Positions 32,155-43,502 of a stretch of DNA of 64,000 nucleotides are shown here, piece after piece. The notes below the pieces were generated by a model. That model had not been told where the DNA came from, ran no database searches, and was given only the letters and a program-made list of their open reading frames with translations. Source of the stretch: Isoetes taiwanensis (Eukaryota; Streptophyta; Lycopodiopsida; Isoetales; Isoetaceae); assembly GCA_021234155.1 (NCBI GenBank), contig JAJEKV010000020.1:6930563-6994562 (forward strand), written 5' to 3'. The translations under genes and the position numbers were made by a program. Numbering within the stretch: the first letter of the stretch is position 1; each line of letters begins with the position of its first letter.

Positions 32155-32520
32155 GAGCTATATAATTGGACCCATCAGTCCCACTTATTTAAGGTCTTGG
32201 TGGAGTCCATCCTTCTATATGGGGTCGAAATTTAGGCCCCTGTAGTATCCCTTGCTACTTGGAATGACTTGGAGTAGGTGTAGAAAGTCTCTTTCGCACG
32301 GACACTGGGAGTGAAGTCCATAGTTCCATATCAAATCTTGTTGTAGAACATTGGTTTCTTGCGGCAACTCTTGATCGACACATAATCTACTTTCAGAAGA
32401 TGGTCAATATGGATGATGTTCATCTCTCCAACTTGGCTTACACCGTGGCAATGGGGCCACAACACCTCAGGGAAAGGAGAGCTCAGTGCCTGCCTGGAGG
32501 AATGTGTGTGTGGCACGATC
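32155..32520 (+). mobile_element. LINE-F, short fragment of the LINE-A/B family
   Basis: About 360 bases align with LINE-B at 55740-56110, sharing CTTGGAATGACTTGGAG and CTACTTTCAGAAGATGGTCA-type stretches. It covers only the thumb region after RT and is truncated on both sides. The family therefore has at least three copies in this window. Confidence 0.85.
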
Positions 32521-32639
32521 TTGGCCCTCCATCTCATCCCGCATCTGATGGGTGCGACTCAACTTCTCATGGTGATACTTTGGTCGATAGTAGGTCAGAC
32601 AAAAAATAGAAAGTGTTGTGGAACTTTGCAAACACTCAA

Positions 32640-33680
32640 AATAGAATGTTCTAGAATATTCCATATATTCATGAGCAAGCACCTAAGTCTATAAATAGCC
32701 AGTTTTTGAAAACTTTGCAAACACTCAAAATAGAATGTTCTAAAATACTCCAGATGTTCGTGGCAAGCACCTAAGTCTAAAAATAGCAAGTTTTTTGAAA
32801 CTTTACGAAAACTCAAAATAGAATATTCTAGAATGTTTCAGATGCTAATGGGCAAGGATGTCAGTCTAAAAATAGCAAGTTTTTTGAAACTTAGCAAAAA
32901 CTCAAAATAGAAGCACCTCAGTAGGTGTGATGGGTGCGACTCAGCTTTTCATGGGCTATACTTTGGTCAATAGTAGGTGGGATGGGTATGAGAGGTGTGT
33001 GTAAACTTCACATGGGCGATACTTTAGAATTGGCAATAGGTGTGAGTCAACCTCTAATAGGTGCGACTTTGGAATCGCCAATACATGTGAGTAAGCTTCC
33101 AATGGATGGTACTTTGGGATTGATAGGTTTTAGTAGTAGGCGTGTATAAGCTCTACAAAGGTGATGTGTTGAAATTGTATAAGGTATGAGTGTGATCTTT
33201 TAAATTGGTAGTAAGTGTGAATCAACTATACTTTGGAACTGGCAGTAAGTGGCATTAAACTCCTCATAAATTAAGAAATGAGTGTTGAGTACAGTAGGTG
33301 TGAGTAAGCTCCTAATGGGTGATACTTTGCAATTGATAGTAGGTTGAATAAGATCCCAACAAGTACTTTGAGTGTTTGCAAAGTTTTCCAGAAACTTCCT
33401 GTTTTTAGATTAAGGTGCTTACACATGAAAGAAAACTTTCTATATTTACACTAAGCATCTAAAACACTCCAGAACATTCTAGAAGGTTCTAGAAGCATCT
33501 GAAACATTCTATTTTGAGCATTTGCAAAGTTTCAATAAAAAAAATTGCTATTTTTAAACTGACGTGCTTGCCCATGAGCATCTAGAACATTCTAGAATAT
33601 TCTATTTTGAGTGTTTGCAAAGTCTCAAAAACTTGTTATTTTTAGACTGAGGTGCTTGCCCATGAACATCTGGAACATTG
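32640..33680. repeat. Diffuse repeat region with TTCTAGAA arrays
   Basis: Units of about 85 bases containing AACTTTGCAAACACTCAAAATAGAATGTTCTAGAA and CAAGCACCTAAGTCTA recur at 32630, 32715 and 32800. An inverted version (GAGTGTTTGCAAAG, GAGGTGCTTGCCCATGA) appears at 33370-33680. Between them GTGATACTTTG-type units recur at 32930-33340. No coding sequence. Confidence 0.75.
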
Positions 33681-33699
33681 TTGATTTTTTATGAAGATC

Positions 33700-34514
33700 A
33701 AGCGGTGGAGGTGTCAGAATGGCGATTAGGGTAAGGATCAAAACAATGCAGGGTAGAATGCTAAGGATAGAAATGGAAAATTTTGTATTTAGCGAAAATC
33801 AGAACTGAAGGCACCAGAATGGGAAGAAGGGAAGGAGTAAAAGAATGAACAACTGAGAGTGGAAAGTGGTAAGGGAATGCAAAAGCCTGTTTGATAAAGT
33901 TCATTTCCTTCTGCTCCTTCTTCCCACTTCCTCCCGTAAGGGCTAAATCCTTGAATTAGGTGCATGGGTAACCATTAGGCGACCACTTCATAATTCCCTT
34001 GATGTAGACTACTCGATGGTAGCTCCTCAATCTAGAGATGCTCTCCAAATTCAAACCCATACGTTATAAGGCATCTAAGACATTAATTTACAAGGGAGAC
34101 ACCAAGCATTCTTACAAGGGCAAACTACCAACAAAGCCTTCTTAGATATATGGCTTAAGACCATCGGAGTTGGCATCCAACTCATATTTAGAAAAGGAAA
34201 TACCAAGCGTGCCCTATGTTACATAACTTTTGCAACTCAAGTTAATGACAATTTTTGTCATTGATTATAAAATGCAAAGTACAAAGCAAAGTATGCCTTT
34301 ACTGAAATAGCATACCAAAACAAATATTAAAGCCAACAAGGAATTTCAAGGTGCAGAATTTATGATCTGCACACTAACAAAATATGGTAACCAGCAGCCA
34401 ATAGGAAAATATGTTCAGAGTATTTTTCTTTAAATGCATCTTGAAGCATCTGCCAAAAATGTTAACCTGCCAACAGGATAATCCACCAAAAAAGTAAGCT
34501 AGAACAGTCGATGA
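33700..34514. other. Stretch without a recognisable gene
   Basis: AT-rich, with stops in all frames and no repeats or motifs that I can name. Confidence 0.4.
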
Positions 34515-35519
34515 TCATGTGTCAGAAAAGAAGACAGAGTTAAAGTAAGTGTTGAAGGCATCAGTTGATCCAATGATATAATGGTCAGGGGACCATTTGT
34601 TAGTGTGAAATAGTCGGAATTTGTCCTTGTCCTCCAAAAGAATCAACAAGGATCCATAGAGATCAGCAAGCAACTTGTGGTCGTAATACATTGATCTATA
34701 TCTTGTCAACTGTGCTTCAGAAAGAATGAAGTTGTTGACTGATAAAAAGAACCATAAGCAATGGACCTGCACAACTTCTCTGCAGAAAATAGCAGCCCAT
34801 TGATCTTCACTTTCTTTTTGATATCTTCTATGACCTCTTCTCATAAGATATGATTCCATGATGTCGCAATGTCATTTTGCATAACTTGATCTTGAACTTG
34901 ATTACTGAAAGGAGAGAGGCTGTCAAATTTGCTTCTTCCTTCTCCACGCAGAAAGTTAAGATATTCTAGGATCATCAGAAAGGAATAAGTTAGAATCTAC
35001 TACATTTAAACCCTAAACCCACAATTTGTCAAGCTTTATGCCACATTTCTGAACTTTTATGATAACAGCAGAATGAGAGAGAGCGTCAATTTTAGAATGA
35101 ACAACTGGAAGATTCAAGGAAATACCATTGTAGATGTCCATTTTTCGTTGCTGGAGGTGAGGTATCCTGGTTCTCTTTAGTCTCTCATCCAGCTCCACAT
35201 CCGATCGAATTTCCGGGTGATTTCTTGCAATTCCGTAAGGAAAAGGAATCCGAGTGGCCAGATTAAGAGGATGATGAATGCCTCTATGGTCAGGATCCGC
35301 AGAAAGGTTATCCCAGAAGGGCACTTCATGAGTAATGGGGTCCATATCAAAAGACGAGGGATGCAGATTATCAAAATTTCCAAAGAAAATGGTGTCTGCA
35401 GGATTTTCTTGAAAGGACAGCAAATTTTGGAGGATAGAGGATCGTTCCGGAGCCGGAAGATTGGCGAATGCGTGAAGGGATGCTAAATGTTTAGGGTTTT
35501 TTGGACAATTAGAGACCAT
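34515..35519 (-). pseudogene. Unidentified gene, two coding blocks
   Basis: The first minus-strand block starts at a plausible ATG at 35519 (MVSNCPKNPKHLASLHAF) and runs to 35013. It includes FANLPAPERSSILQNLLSFQ, FWDNLSADPDHRGIHHPL and DVELDERLKRTRIPHLQQRK. The second block (about 34990-34515) includes EYLNFLRGEGRSKFDSLSPF, YYDHKLLADLYGSLLILLED and KWSPDHYIIGSTDAFNTYFN. The blocks lie in different frames, joined by a splice or an indel. They look like real protein sequence, but I do not recognise the family. The gene lies downstream of the Ulp1-like gene on the same strand. Confidence 0.45.
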
Positions 35520-35594
35520 TGCAGAAAGTTCAGGGTGAATCAACAAAAGTTTTTGCAAAAAATTGAACAACAGAACGAGCACCTTAGTGTTGTC

Positions 35595-35945
35595 TACATT
35601 ACCACACACCACACCACACCACACCCCACCACACCCCACCACACACCACACCATTCACCACACACCATACACCATACACCAAATGGTGGAGTGTGGAGTG
35701 GTGGTGGAGGGTGGTGGTAGTGGTGTGTGTAGCGGTGTGTGGTGGTATGATGTGGTGTAGTGGAGTGTGGTGGTGGGGTGTGGTGGTGGTGGTGGTGGTG
35801 GTGTGTGGTGTGGTGTGGTGGAGTGTGGTGGGGGGTGTGGTGGTGGTGGTGTGGTGTGGTGTGGTGTTGTGGATTGTGGTGTGATGTGGTGTGGTGGAGT
35901 GTGGTGGTGGTGGTGGAGTGTGGTGGAGGGGTGTGGTGTGGTACA
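35595..35945. repeat. CCACAC / GTGGTG microsatellite with strand switch
   Basis: 35600-35680 is almost entirely C and A (CACCACACCACACC units). 35690-35940 is almost entirely G and T (GTGGTGGTGTGTGG units). The switch is centred on CACCAAATGGTG near 35680. The two halves can pair as a long imperfect hairpin. All long ORFs here are products of the repeat. Confidence 0.95.
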
Positions 35946-36029
35946 AGGTCACAAAACATATCACTCGAAACAATCAAGTAACTGTTTTGATTGACCAAAA
36001 AGGGTACAAGGCTTCTTTAAATTAGAAAT

Positions 36030-36048
36030 CTTTTTTTTTTTTTTTTTT
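36030..36048. repeat. T homopolymer
   Basis: About 18 T in a row, equal to a poly-A on the minus strand. It lies about 270 bases beyond the stop of the Ulp1-like gene and could be an old retroposon tail. Confidence 0.7.
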
Positions 36049-36313
36049 GGAGGTAAGATGTTTTTTATATTCATAATTATAACTTACATAGTCATAAAGT
36101 ATACTATCAGTAGTATACTATTCAGCATAGTGTCATTTACACATTCCTTATGATAGGAAATGTGAACAGAAATGTGAACAAAAAATAGACATAAGCCTGT
36201 TACATAGTTCATCTTGCAAAATCAGATACTCAGACTCATGATCAGCTCAAATTCTGTTCTTGTATCTTCTACTGTGCACCAATCATAAATCAGATTTCAG
36301 AAGTTTCTTTAAA

Positions 36314-38352
36314 TCAGAAATCAGAGGACTGCTGGCTGATACGTTCTTTCGGATTGGCATCACAATGCGTGACCAAAGCATCTATTAGAAATTGTCGTCG
36401 TGACAGGGCGTATTCATGAGAGAACCATTTAGATGTAATCTGTGACATCCATAAATAAGGTTAGAAATATTTAAAGGAACATGAGATGCAGTACATACAA
36501 GGGAAGGCATACAACTTACTTCCATATCTCTACCAGAGACAAGAGCTTCAACATATTTGTGCATAAATCCCATCACATACAACCCACATGATGTTAAATC
36601 GGGCTGCTGTGGCACCTCTACTTGCTGAATCCGATTAACATTATTTCTCTTCATGAAATCGACGCCTCTAGATACTTGACCGATCGATAGGGTTAACATT
36701 TGTGTGTGCAGCCTACATATCACAAAATTTAGCAGACTGAAATAGCGAAGAAATAGCAGACTTAAAGTATTACATACCCTTTGATTGCTTTCTCGTTCGT
36801 CGCATAACCTGTAAGAGGATTCAAGACGTGAATTGCTGGTGCAGGTAGGATCTTGGAATCAGATGGTGCGAGCGTAAAAACAGCTAGCACAAAATGGTCA
36901 TTCTCAACGATAGGTGCAAGGATATGATGGCATTTAGCTACCACAATCCCCTTCATCCCTGATTTCATTATTTCAATGACATTCAGTGATCCTTCAGCTG
37001 ATTCACCCTTTCTTTTGCTGCTGGTAGCTTCTCTAAACCTTATATAGTTGTAAGCAGGATAAAAAAAGATTTTGCTCTTCCACTCGGAAGGCAATGTCTC
37101 ATACAAGCACCTGGATTAGATTAAGGTTAACATTAGAGACAAGGAATAGCAACAAATACAGCTCGGTTACAACCAGGTTATTACCTGCCATAAAGATCCA
37201 CTAAGCGGCTACTCATTTTAGAGTTAGTTGCACATAAAATTGCTATATCAGATGCAACCACTTTCATTTCAGCCGGCGGACAGTTCTTGAATGGCGTGAA
37301 TGGCGTGAATTTCATAAGTTTATCCTTGTCATCATTTCTGTTGTCAGATCCAAGATGTTAGTGTCATATTAACAATTGATCTATGACAAAGCATAAATTG
37401 ATACCTTCCAATCTCTGTTGCCAGTGGTTTAGACCTGCAAAATGAGTAAAATCTAATAAGCTACTGAAGTGTAACTAAGTAAATGTAAGCTAGCAATTAC
37501 CGTTTTGCAGCGGATGTCCCTGCTCTGGTTTGCACTCTCTTTTTTCCAGTTGTTTTGGCATCAGCTTTGACCATAAATTTAGTAGTTGCCTTGGCTCCAA
37601 TCTCCAAGGCTTCTTCAACATCATCTAGCTCCATTAAATCGTCGCAAGTCTCTGAAGTAAAGAAAGTGCTTCATTCTAATGTTTTGAAAGCAAGACAAAA
37701 AAAGAAACCCGTACCTGCCAAAGAACAAGACCTTTCCTCAACTTGAACTTCATCAGCAGCTTCAGGACTGTTTTCAATGTCGTCACCAACATCTTCAGTA
37801 ATTTTATCTGTAAACACGTCAACGTAAGTTTCAAAATACAAAAAAAAAAAAGAAACCCTGAAAAGGAGAGAGAATTACTTTCTGGGCTTTCAGCTTGTTG
37901 CTGCAATAATAGCAGCTCGGCTTCAACATCTGGGATCTCTTTTTGGAAAACAACCTCTGCTGCAAGATATTGAACATTAGTGGACTCTAACTACAACAGA
38001 TGCAATCTTAATGTAATCAGAATGTAATCACCCTACCTTCCACAATTTCTGAAGTTTTATCCAAGTACCCCTCGGTCTCCAAATCCTGCACTGATTGCTT
38101 ATGAGTTATTGCAATTCTCAAAGGTGATGTAGATGTGGATGGACTTCCAACATCGATAGCAGCAGCATCTTTTGTGCCAGGTTCAGCAATTGGGATGTCT
38201 GAGAATGGTAAATGCAACCCCTTCTCAACAACATCCTTCTTTTCACCTACAACATAAGATTTTGCTATATTCAGAACTTAAGCATAGTGCACGAAACATG
38301 AATTGTTTAGTTTACCTGCAGTTTTACTTCTTGCTTTCTTGATACTACCCAT
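36314..38352 (-). CDS. Ulp1-like cysteine protease (C48), ten-exon gene, apparently intact
   Basis: I assembled ten minus-strand exons using GT-AG sites: 38352-38316, 38246-38037, 37959-37879, 37807-37715, 37651-37501, 37434-37405, 37337-37185, 37110-36778, 36712-36520 and 36439-36314. They total 1407 bases and stay in frame from ATG (MGSIKKARSKTAG) to TGA, about 468 residues. The N-terminal half is acidic, Ser/Gln-rich and probably disordered. The C-terminal half is a Ulp1 fold: ENDHFVLAVF supplies the catalytic His, IHVLNPLTG the Asp/Asn position (Asn here), and QPDLTSCGLYVMGF the Gln and Cys. Such enzymes cut SUMO or related ubiquitin-like proteins. Plant transposons also carry Ulp1 genes, so it may be a host gene or transposon cargo. 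No break is visible. Confidence 0.8.
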
Positions 38353-38559
38353 ATCTACATTGACACAATTGGGATCATAAGCAAATAAGAAATGTAAACA
38401 CTTGATTCAGAATCAGAAGCAAAATCTGAAGAAAAAACAATCAGATGCAAATCAAAACAGAACAAATGTTAATTACATGCAAGTAGGTTTTTACTACAGG
38501 CAAACTTTCTGCTGGTAATGTAACGACAAAATAGAAGTACATTAGTGTGCATAGTTATC

Positions 38560-38765
38560 AGAATGTAAAGGAAAACCAAATACTAAATTCAAATGCATTT
38601 CAGAACATATGTAAAATGTAAAGAACAAAATATTTTATCAATACACCCTATCAAATACATCATTCAGCATTGAATGTAAAGGAAAGTCAAATACTAAATT
38701 CATATGCATTTCTGATCACATGTAAATGCAAAGTACAGTCATATGCAATACACCCTATTAATACA
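38560..38765. repeat. Direct duplication of about 90-100 bp
   Basis: GAATGTAAAGGAAAACCAAATACTAAATTCAAATGCATTT-like sequence at 38563-38650 recurs at 38672-38765 with few changes. Both copies end in ACACCCTAT(C/T)A. It lies upstream of the Ulp1-like gene. Confidence 0.75.
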
Positions 38766-39696
38766 CCCTGTAAAGGAATTCCAGAAAAGCACTTCATGGC
38801 ACATTGATCTTGGCTATGGAGGTTCGAATATGGATGTCAAGCTTTCGGCTATGGAGGTTCGAGCGGGAGGGAGGTTGAACAGAGAGCGGGAGGAGAGTTC
38901 AAAATTATTTGCCATATTAATAATTTATTCCAAGAATAATAATTTCTGGGGGGGGAGGGATTTCCTTATATTTTGAATTTGTAAATGTAAAATACTGGCA
39001 CTTTTTTTGCCCACCCTTTCATGCTTCTACCCCATACCGCATCTACACCCACGAGTGCCTTTACCATATCTGCTACCAATTCAAGAGTATCACCCATGAA
39101 AAGCTGACTCACACCTACTGTACTCAGCATTCCTCACACCTGCTACCAATTTCGAAGTATCACCCATGAAAAGTTGACTAACTGCAACTTGACAATACTA
39201 CCAGAGATAACAAAAACCAAACGATCTTTGCTTATTGTGCCATGCTAGTGGAGCTGGAGATCTTCATAAATTAAAGCTTGAATTTTTACTTGTAGGTCAC
39301 ACTCATAATCAAATTGACCAGATGTTCAACAGATTTTTCGTGTGTCTTTAAAAATACAATGCTTCTTGTCTCTCTTCTTTAGTTCGAATCGAAGACTCTT
39401 ACACTCTCGTATCAGTGATTGAGCTTCTAAAAGAGACTGTTGACTTTAGAGAATTCGTTTTCTCTTGTCGTGCTATTATAGAGAAAGTTGTAAAATCTTG
39501 CTTTTTAATACCGCATGTGACATCACGTAGATAATGCTTCATCATCTATATAATAACATCTCTTTCCTCTTCCTTCTGTCATCCTTAAAGATGGAACCTT
39601 TGACATTTTTTGAGCCATATACTCTGCATAAATAGGCAGGTCACTATAAGACGAAAGACATAATGTCATTATGATGGAAGTAGATGCTAAACAAGA
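38766..39696. other. Stretch without a recognisable gene
   Basis: A short duplication GGCTATGGAGGTTCGA occurs twice at 38813-38866. Otherwise nothing is seen. Confidence 0.4.
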
Positions 39697-39710
39697 TGCC
39701 AAAGGACTTA

Positions 39711-40938
39711 CTAATCTGAAGGTTCGTCCACTTCTTCAACCTCTATTTCTTCAGAATCCTGATCATCGATGTTCTGATTTGTCCCTGCATCTCCATTTGT
39801 GCATCCACATAATGACAATACCAAGTCAACAAGCTTATTGTCGACGATGACTCCATTGAGCCCCTCGAATTGTACATGCTTCCATCATGGAACCCGTGCC
39901 GGCAAAAAGATCTAACACGAAGCCACCTTTAGGACAGAAACAATGTAAAAGGGATTCCATAAACCTGACGTATCTCTCCAGCCCAAATCTAGAGTGTCTA
40001 GTATTCCATAGTGGCAACTTCTCATGTGAAGCAAGCATATAATGAAGCAAGTTATTGTTCTGATTTAAATCCTTCATTGAAAGATCTCTCCATTACAGTA
40101 ACCCAAATCATCAATGCCAATTTTTCCATAAAGTGCAAGGCAGGACCAATGAAGTGAAAGTTTCCCATATCATCCTTTATAACACCAAGAGGTTCTTTGC
40201 TTGTCGTGCAATATAAACGGTGCCTCTATATCATATCCAATTGATCAGTTAAGCATAGACATGCAACCCTCCCTTCATCATCTATACATAAAGTGGCCAA
40301 TGTAAATGCATCTCCAACCAATTGTGTAGTACAAACGTTTCAGTTTGGTAAAGTGGAGTGCCAAACACTTGGAAGCTCATGTGTGGGAGAATCTAGCATA
40401 ATGAGATCTACCCCCCAATTTCTGCTCACTCCTCCTCTTTTGTAATTGTGTCCTTGCATAGCTAGTTGCCTCTCAAACTCTCTTATTATTTTGAAGCTAT
40501 TATCACCTTTTGTATTGATGCTCCTTGCAATATCAGAAACATTTGCATCCTTTAAACTAGTGAAACATTAGCATACCTTAACCTTTCCATCAGATTTGAG
40601 GTGGGCTCGACAATTAAATCATTCTCCTCTTCATTATCAACATCATCTACTTTCAGAATTTGGTCATCAATTTTTCTTCGTCTCTTCCTTCCCAATAATA
40701 GGTTTTTCAATTGTTCAGCAGGTTTTTCAGCAGCCTCCTTTTCTTTCAAAGAAGTGACCATTTCCTTATGCATCTCCAATCCCTCTTCTGGAATTTTACC
40801 CTGTGGAAAGTCAATCCACCAGGGACAATTGTTGATCTCCCAACTTGATAATCTACCTATCCGATCTAGGTTCCCTTTCTCAGAATACGTGGACTCAAGG
40901 CCTTCTGTTGTTGTCCATGTCATCGCCAGAAGAGGCAA
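39711..40938 (-). pseudogene. Beta-class DNA amino-methyltransferase-like gene, broken
   Basis: Minus-strand frames give one decayed protein. The N-terminal block (40938-40552) has NCPWWIDFPQGKIPEE and a basic helix with RKRRRKIDD. Then come KIIREFERQLAMQGHNYKRG and VDLIMLDSPTHELPS, whose DSPT stands where N4/N6 amino-methyltransferases have DPPY. Next are VGDAFTLATLCIDDEGRVA and VMERSFNEGF. The C-terminal block (40077-39835) has LERYVRFMESLLHCFCPKGG and FVLDLFAGTGSMMEAC, the AdoMet-binding FxGxG motif. DPPY-like before FxGxG is the beta-class order of N6_N4_Mtase. Stops near 40300 and 40210 and frameshifts near 40550, 40080 and 39860 disable it. The tail is acidic and ends at 39711. No plant housekeeping gene of this type comes to mind. 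Confidence 0.65.
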
Positions 40939-41121
40939 TGGATGTAATATCTTTTTTATCCACGCAAAAGTGCAAGTATCTGCACATATAAATGTATGAG
41001 AATGATGATCAATAAATTACTTATGCCAAAATCATACCTGAAACAAACACGTTGTGCAGCCCTTCTCATCTCATAATATGTGCCGAATCAAAACCCGTAT
41101 TTTTATAACCTAAGATTTGTG

Positions 41122-41125
<4 letters not shown>

Positions 41126-41153
<28 letters not shown>

Positions 41154-41155
41154 GT
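41126..41155. repeat. T homopolymer of about 28-30
   Basis: A long T run, equal to poly-A on the minus strand, perhaps the tail of a retroposed sequence lying to its right. No source sequence is recognised. Confidence 0.75.
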
Positions 41156-41442
41156 ATTCATATCGGCATATGTAGAAAGATGACGGTGGCATTTGGGTTT
41201 TCGTAAGAAGTAGTATTTGTATTTTTTTGAAGGTGAAGAGGCGGATGGGAGAGCGCGTATAGTCTGGCATATGGGGATCAGGCAGCGCCATCCAAAACTA
41301 GGTATTTGGCAGGTGTGTCAGGGTCGTGATTTGGATCAGATGGGGATCTGGCAATTTGGTTTTCTCTGTTACTTCTGCAGGGCCCGCATACAGGTGAGTG
41401 CCTTCCTGTTCTGTCTTTGCTTTGTTGGTTATCTTTTTGATC

Positions 41443-42783
41443 ATGTCTATGCGGAGAGCAGCGAGAAAGGCCAAGACCCCCACTGCCCATGAGCCTATCT
41501 CTGGCCTTGGTTCCATGCCCGTAGGTTCAGGCTCTGCTCAGTGATAATTCCTCTGCCACACCTAATCTTGCAATGAACTGGGAGGCAATTGATGTCTCTA
41601 TGACACTAGGACTGTTAGGGCAATATGTGCCGCTTCATTTTGTGAGAAGATGTGTGGCTGATGTTGTGCTCTGGAGAGGGGGTCTTCTGCATACTACCTT
41701 CATGTCCAAGCTAAGCTAAGAGCTCGCTATAAGATACCAAGGGCCTTGAATGAGGCTATTAAGTGGGATTTTAATTGGCCCTCCAAACCAACCAGTGTTG
41801 TTTTAGTGTGCAAAATCCTGAAGAATAACAGGTTGCACTGCTTTGAAAGCATGCTGGAGTATTGTATGAAGGACATAGGTAAGGTGCACTATTCTTGCCA
41901 TCTCCATAACATATCTGAATCGATAATTGAGAAGGGGAAGGATATCTATCTAAGAATGGGTACTGGGACACAAAAGGTTTGCATGTGAATGAGCACAGAG
42001 TATGTGCTGCCTGGAGGGTTCTCTTAAACCCCGCCCAATGCATGCCATCTGATATCAGGACTATCCTGCTTGATTTGCCTGCAAGATATGTGCCTGTGGA
42101 ACGGAATGGCCCTGGGTGTTGGCAGTACTGGGATGATTCTGTGCCATCTAATGAGATGGATTGTAACTTTGAAGATCTTCATGATCCCTTCTTCAGCTCT
42201 GAGCTTAAAATGTCAAATCATGATGTGGATTACATTCCTATTCAAATTGGTGATCACACCACGGTTGTTGGGTGACTCCATATGTAGTTTGTTTGTTGTA
42301 CAACTTCAATTGTGTGTTGTTTATTTTCTTTGAGCATAGTTTGTGGTGGTGACACCTTCTTGCAGGGTTGGTATGAAAAGCAATGGAAATTCCGTGGGGG
42401 AGACAAACCATCCCGTCTTAAGCTTCGACCCCTCCTTGATTAAGCTCCAGAATTGATGCATCCCGTCCCGATCCTCAGGCGTATCATCCAGATGGTGAAC
42501 AGATCTTCACTGCAGAGGAGTTCATAACAAGCATTGTGCAGGTTGGCACCGAGACTCACAGAATTGCTGCTTTCCTTAGGATCTTGAGGAGGCAGTTCAT
42601 AGGTTTTTATGTGATTATTGATTCGGCGATTTCTATGTTGCTTGGGAGAAACTTGGGGCTCCAATATCTGAGTTGTATGCACTAAGATCACACATGAGCC
42701 TTGTTAGGGGTCTGTTGACCCAAGAGATCCACCAGCTTGATGCAGTCATCAGGCGGGTTGCATCCAGAGAATCTGTGAACTAG
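41443..42783 (+). pseudogene. Unidentified decayed gene
   Basis: A plus-strand coding trail in shifting frames. It may start at the ATG at 41443 (MSMRRAARKAKTPTAHEP, a basic histone-tail-like start). It continues with NWEAIDVSMTLGLLGQYVPL and FVRRCVADVVLWRGGLLHTT. Next is YKIPRALNEAIKWDFNWP (41746-41988), then CAAWRVLLNPAQCMPSDIRT, ILLDLPARYVPVERNGPG and CWQYWDDSVPSNEMDCNFED (41979-42275). The last part (42460-42783) has FTAEEFITSIVQVGTETHRI, AAFLRILRRQFIGFY and helical SELYALRSHMSLVRGLLTQE. The length and consistent strand suggest a real former gene with introns. I do not recognise the family. Confidence 0.45.
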
Positions 42784-42959
42784 AGCTTTGTCTTCTTATT
42801 GTTGCATAAAATCTTTCTATTGTGCAGTTGCATGTCGGTGGCATTTCTGCCACATGTGCATTTAGTGACTTCGTAAATATGTGGTGCTTATTGATACCTT
42901 GCCTCGTGAGTAGTTTTCTTGTTGCATATTTGTGGCCATGGTTACTAACACTTGTAGAC

Positions 42960-43345
42960 TTCCAGTGGGCTTCAGCCCCCAGGCATAAAGGCGGTCCCCT
43001 CTCCTGGGATCTCCCTTATGCATGGGTAAGCATACGCATTGCACTGGAGTTCAATTCCCCAGGCTCACTGACAGCCTCCCTTTGTGGTCTCACAGGTATT
43101 GCTTTTCGTCATGGCAAGCACTATGTATATGGATCATCAAATGCATGCCACTGACAGTTGCAACTTGAAGTGGTAGTCCGGCACGTGTTTGATCGTCCCT
43201 TTGCATGGAATTACTGTAACTATGAGGAGGCCTGGCATTATTTTTAGATAAGATAGTTGAAGACGTCTTCTTCATGTTGTTCCAGGTAAGCCCCAAGCAT
43301 TGGATTGGAACTAAGGTTCGATTCCCCAGGCTCGTGTCATGTCGG
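42960..43345. repeat. SINE-like sequence with two B-box motifs
   Basis: GAGTTCAATTCCCCAGGCTC (about 43048) and GGTTCGATTCCCCAGGCTC (about 43316) are two copies of a B-box-containing segment about 270 bases apart. An A-box was not convincingly found. They could be decayed tRNA-derived SINEs of one family. Confidence 0.45.
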
Positions 43346-43502
43346 CATCATGTTGCTATGTTTGAGTTGTGCAGTATTGGGTTGTATTAGTATGGCGCTA
43401 TACTGTACAGATGCTAGAATACTATCTTAACCCATGGTGTATGGTCTTCAAGTGCCCCCTTTAAAATTGGATCAACAAGGGCCAGTTTGACCCAAAAAGA
43501 CT

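Noticed and set aside
35594-35998. Long ORFs of Thr/His/Pro or Val/Trp/Gly repeats
   Set aside because: They are translations of the CA/GT microsatellite in several frames on both strands.
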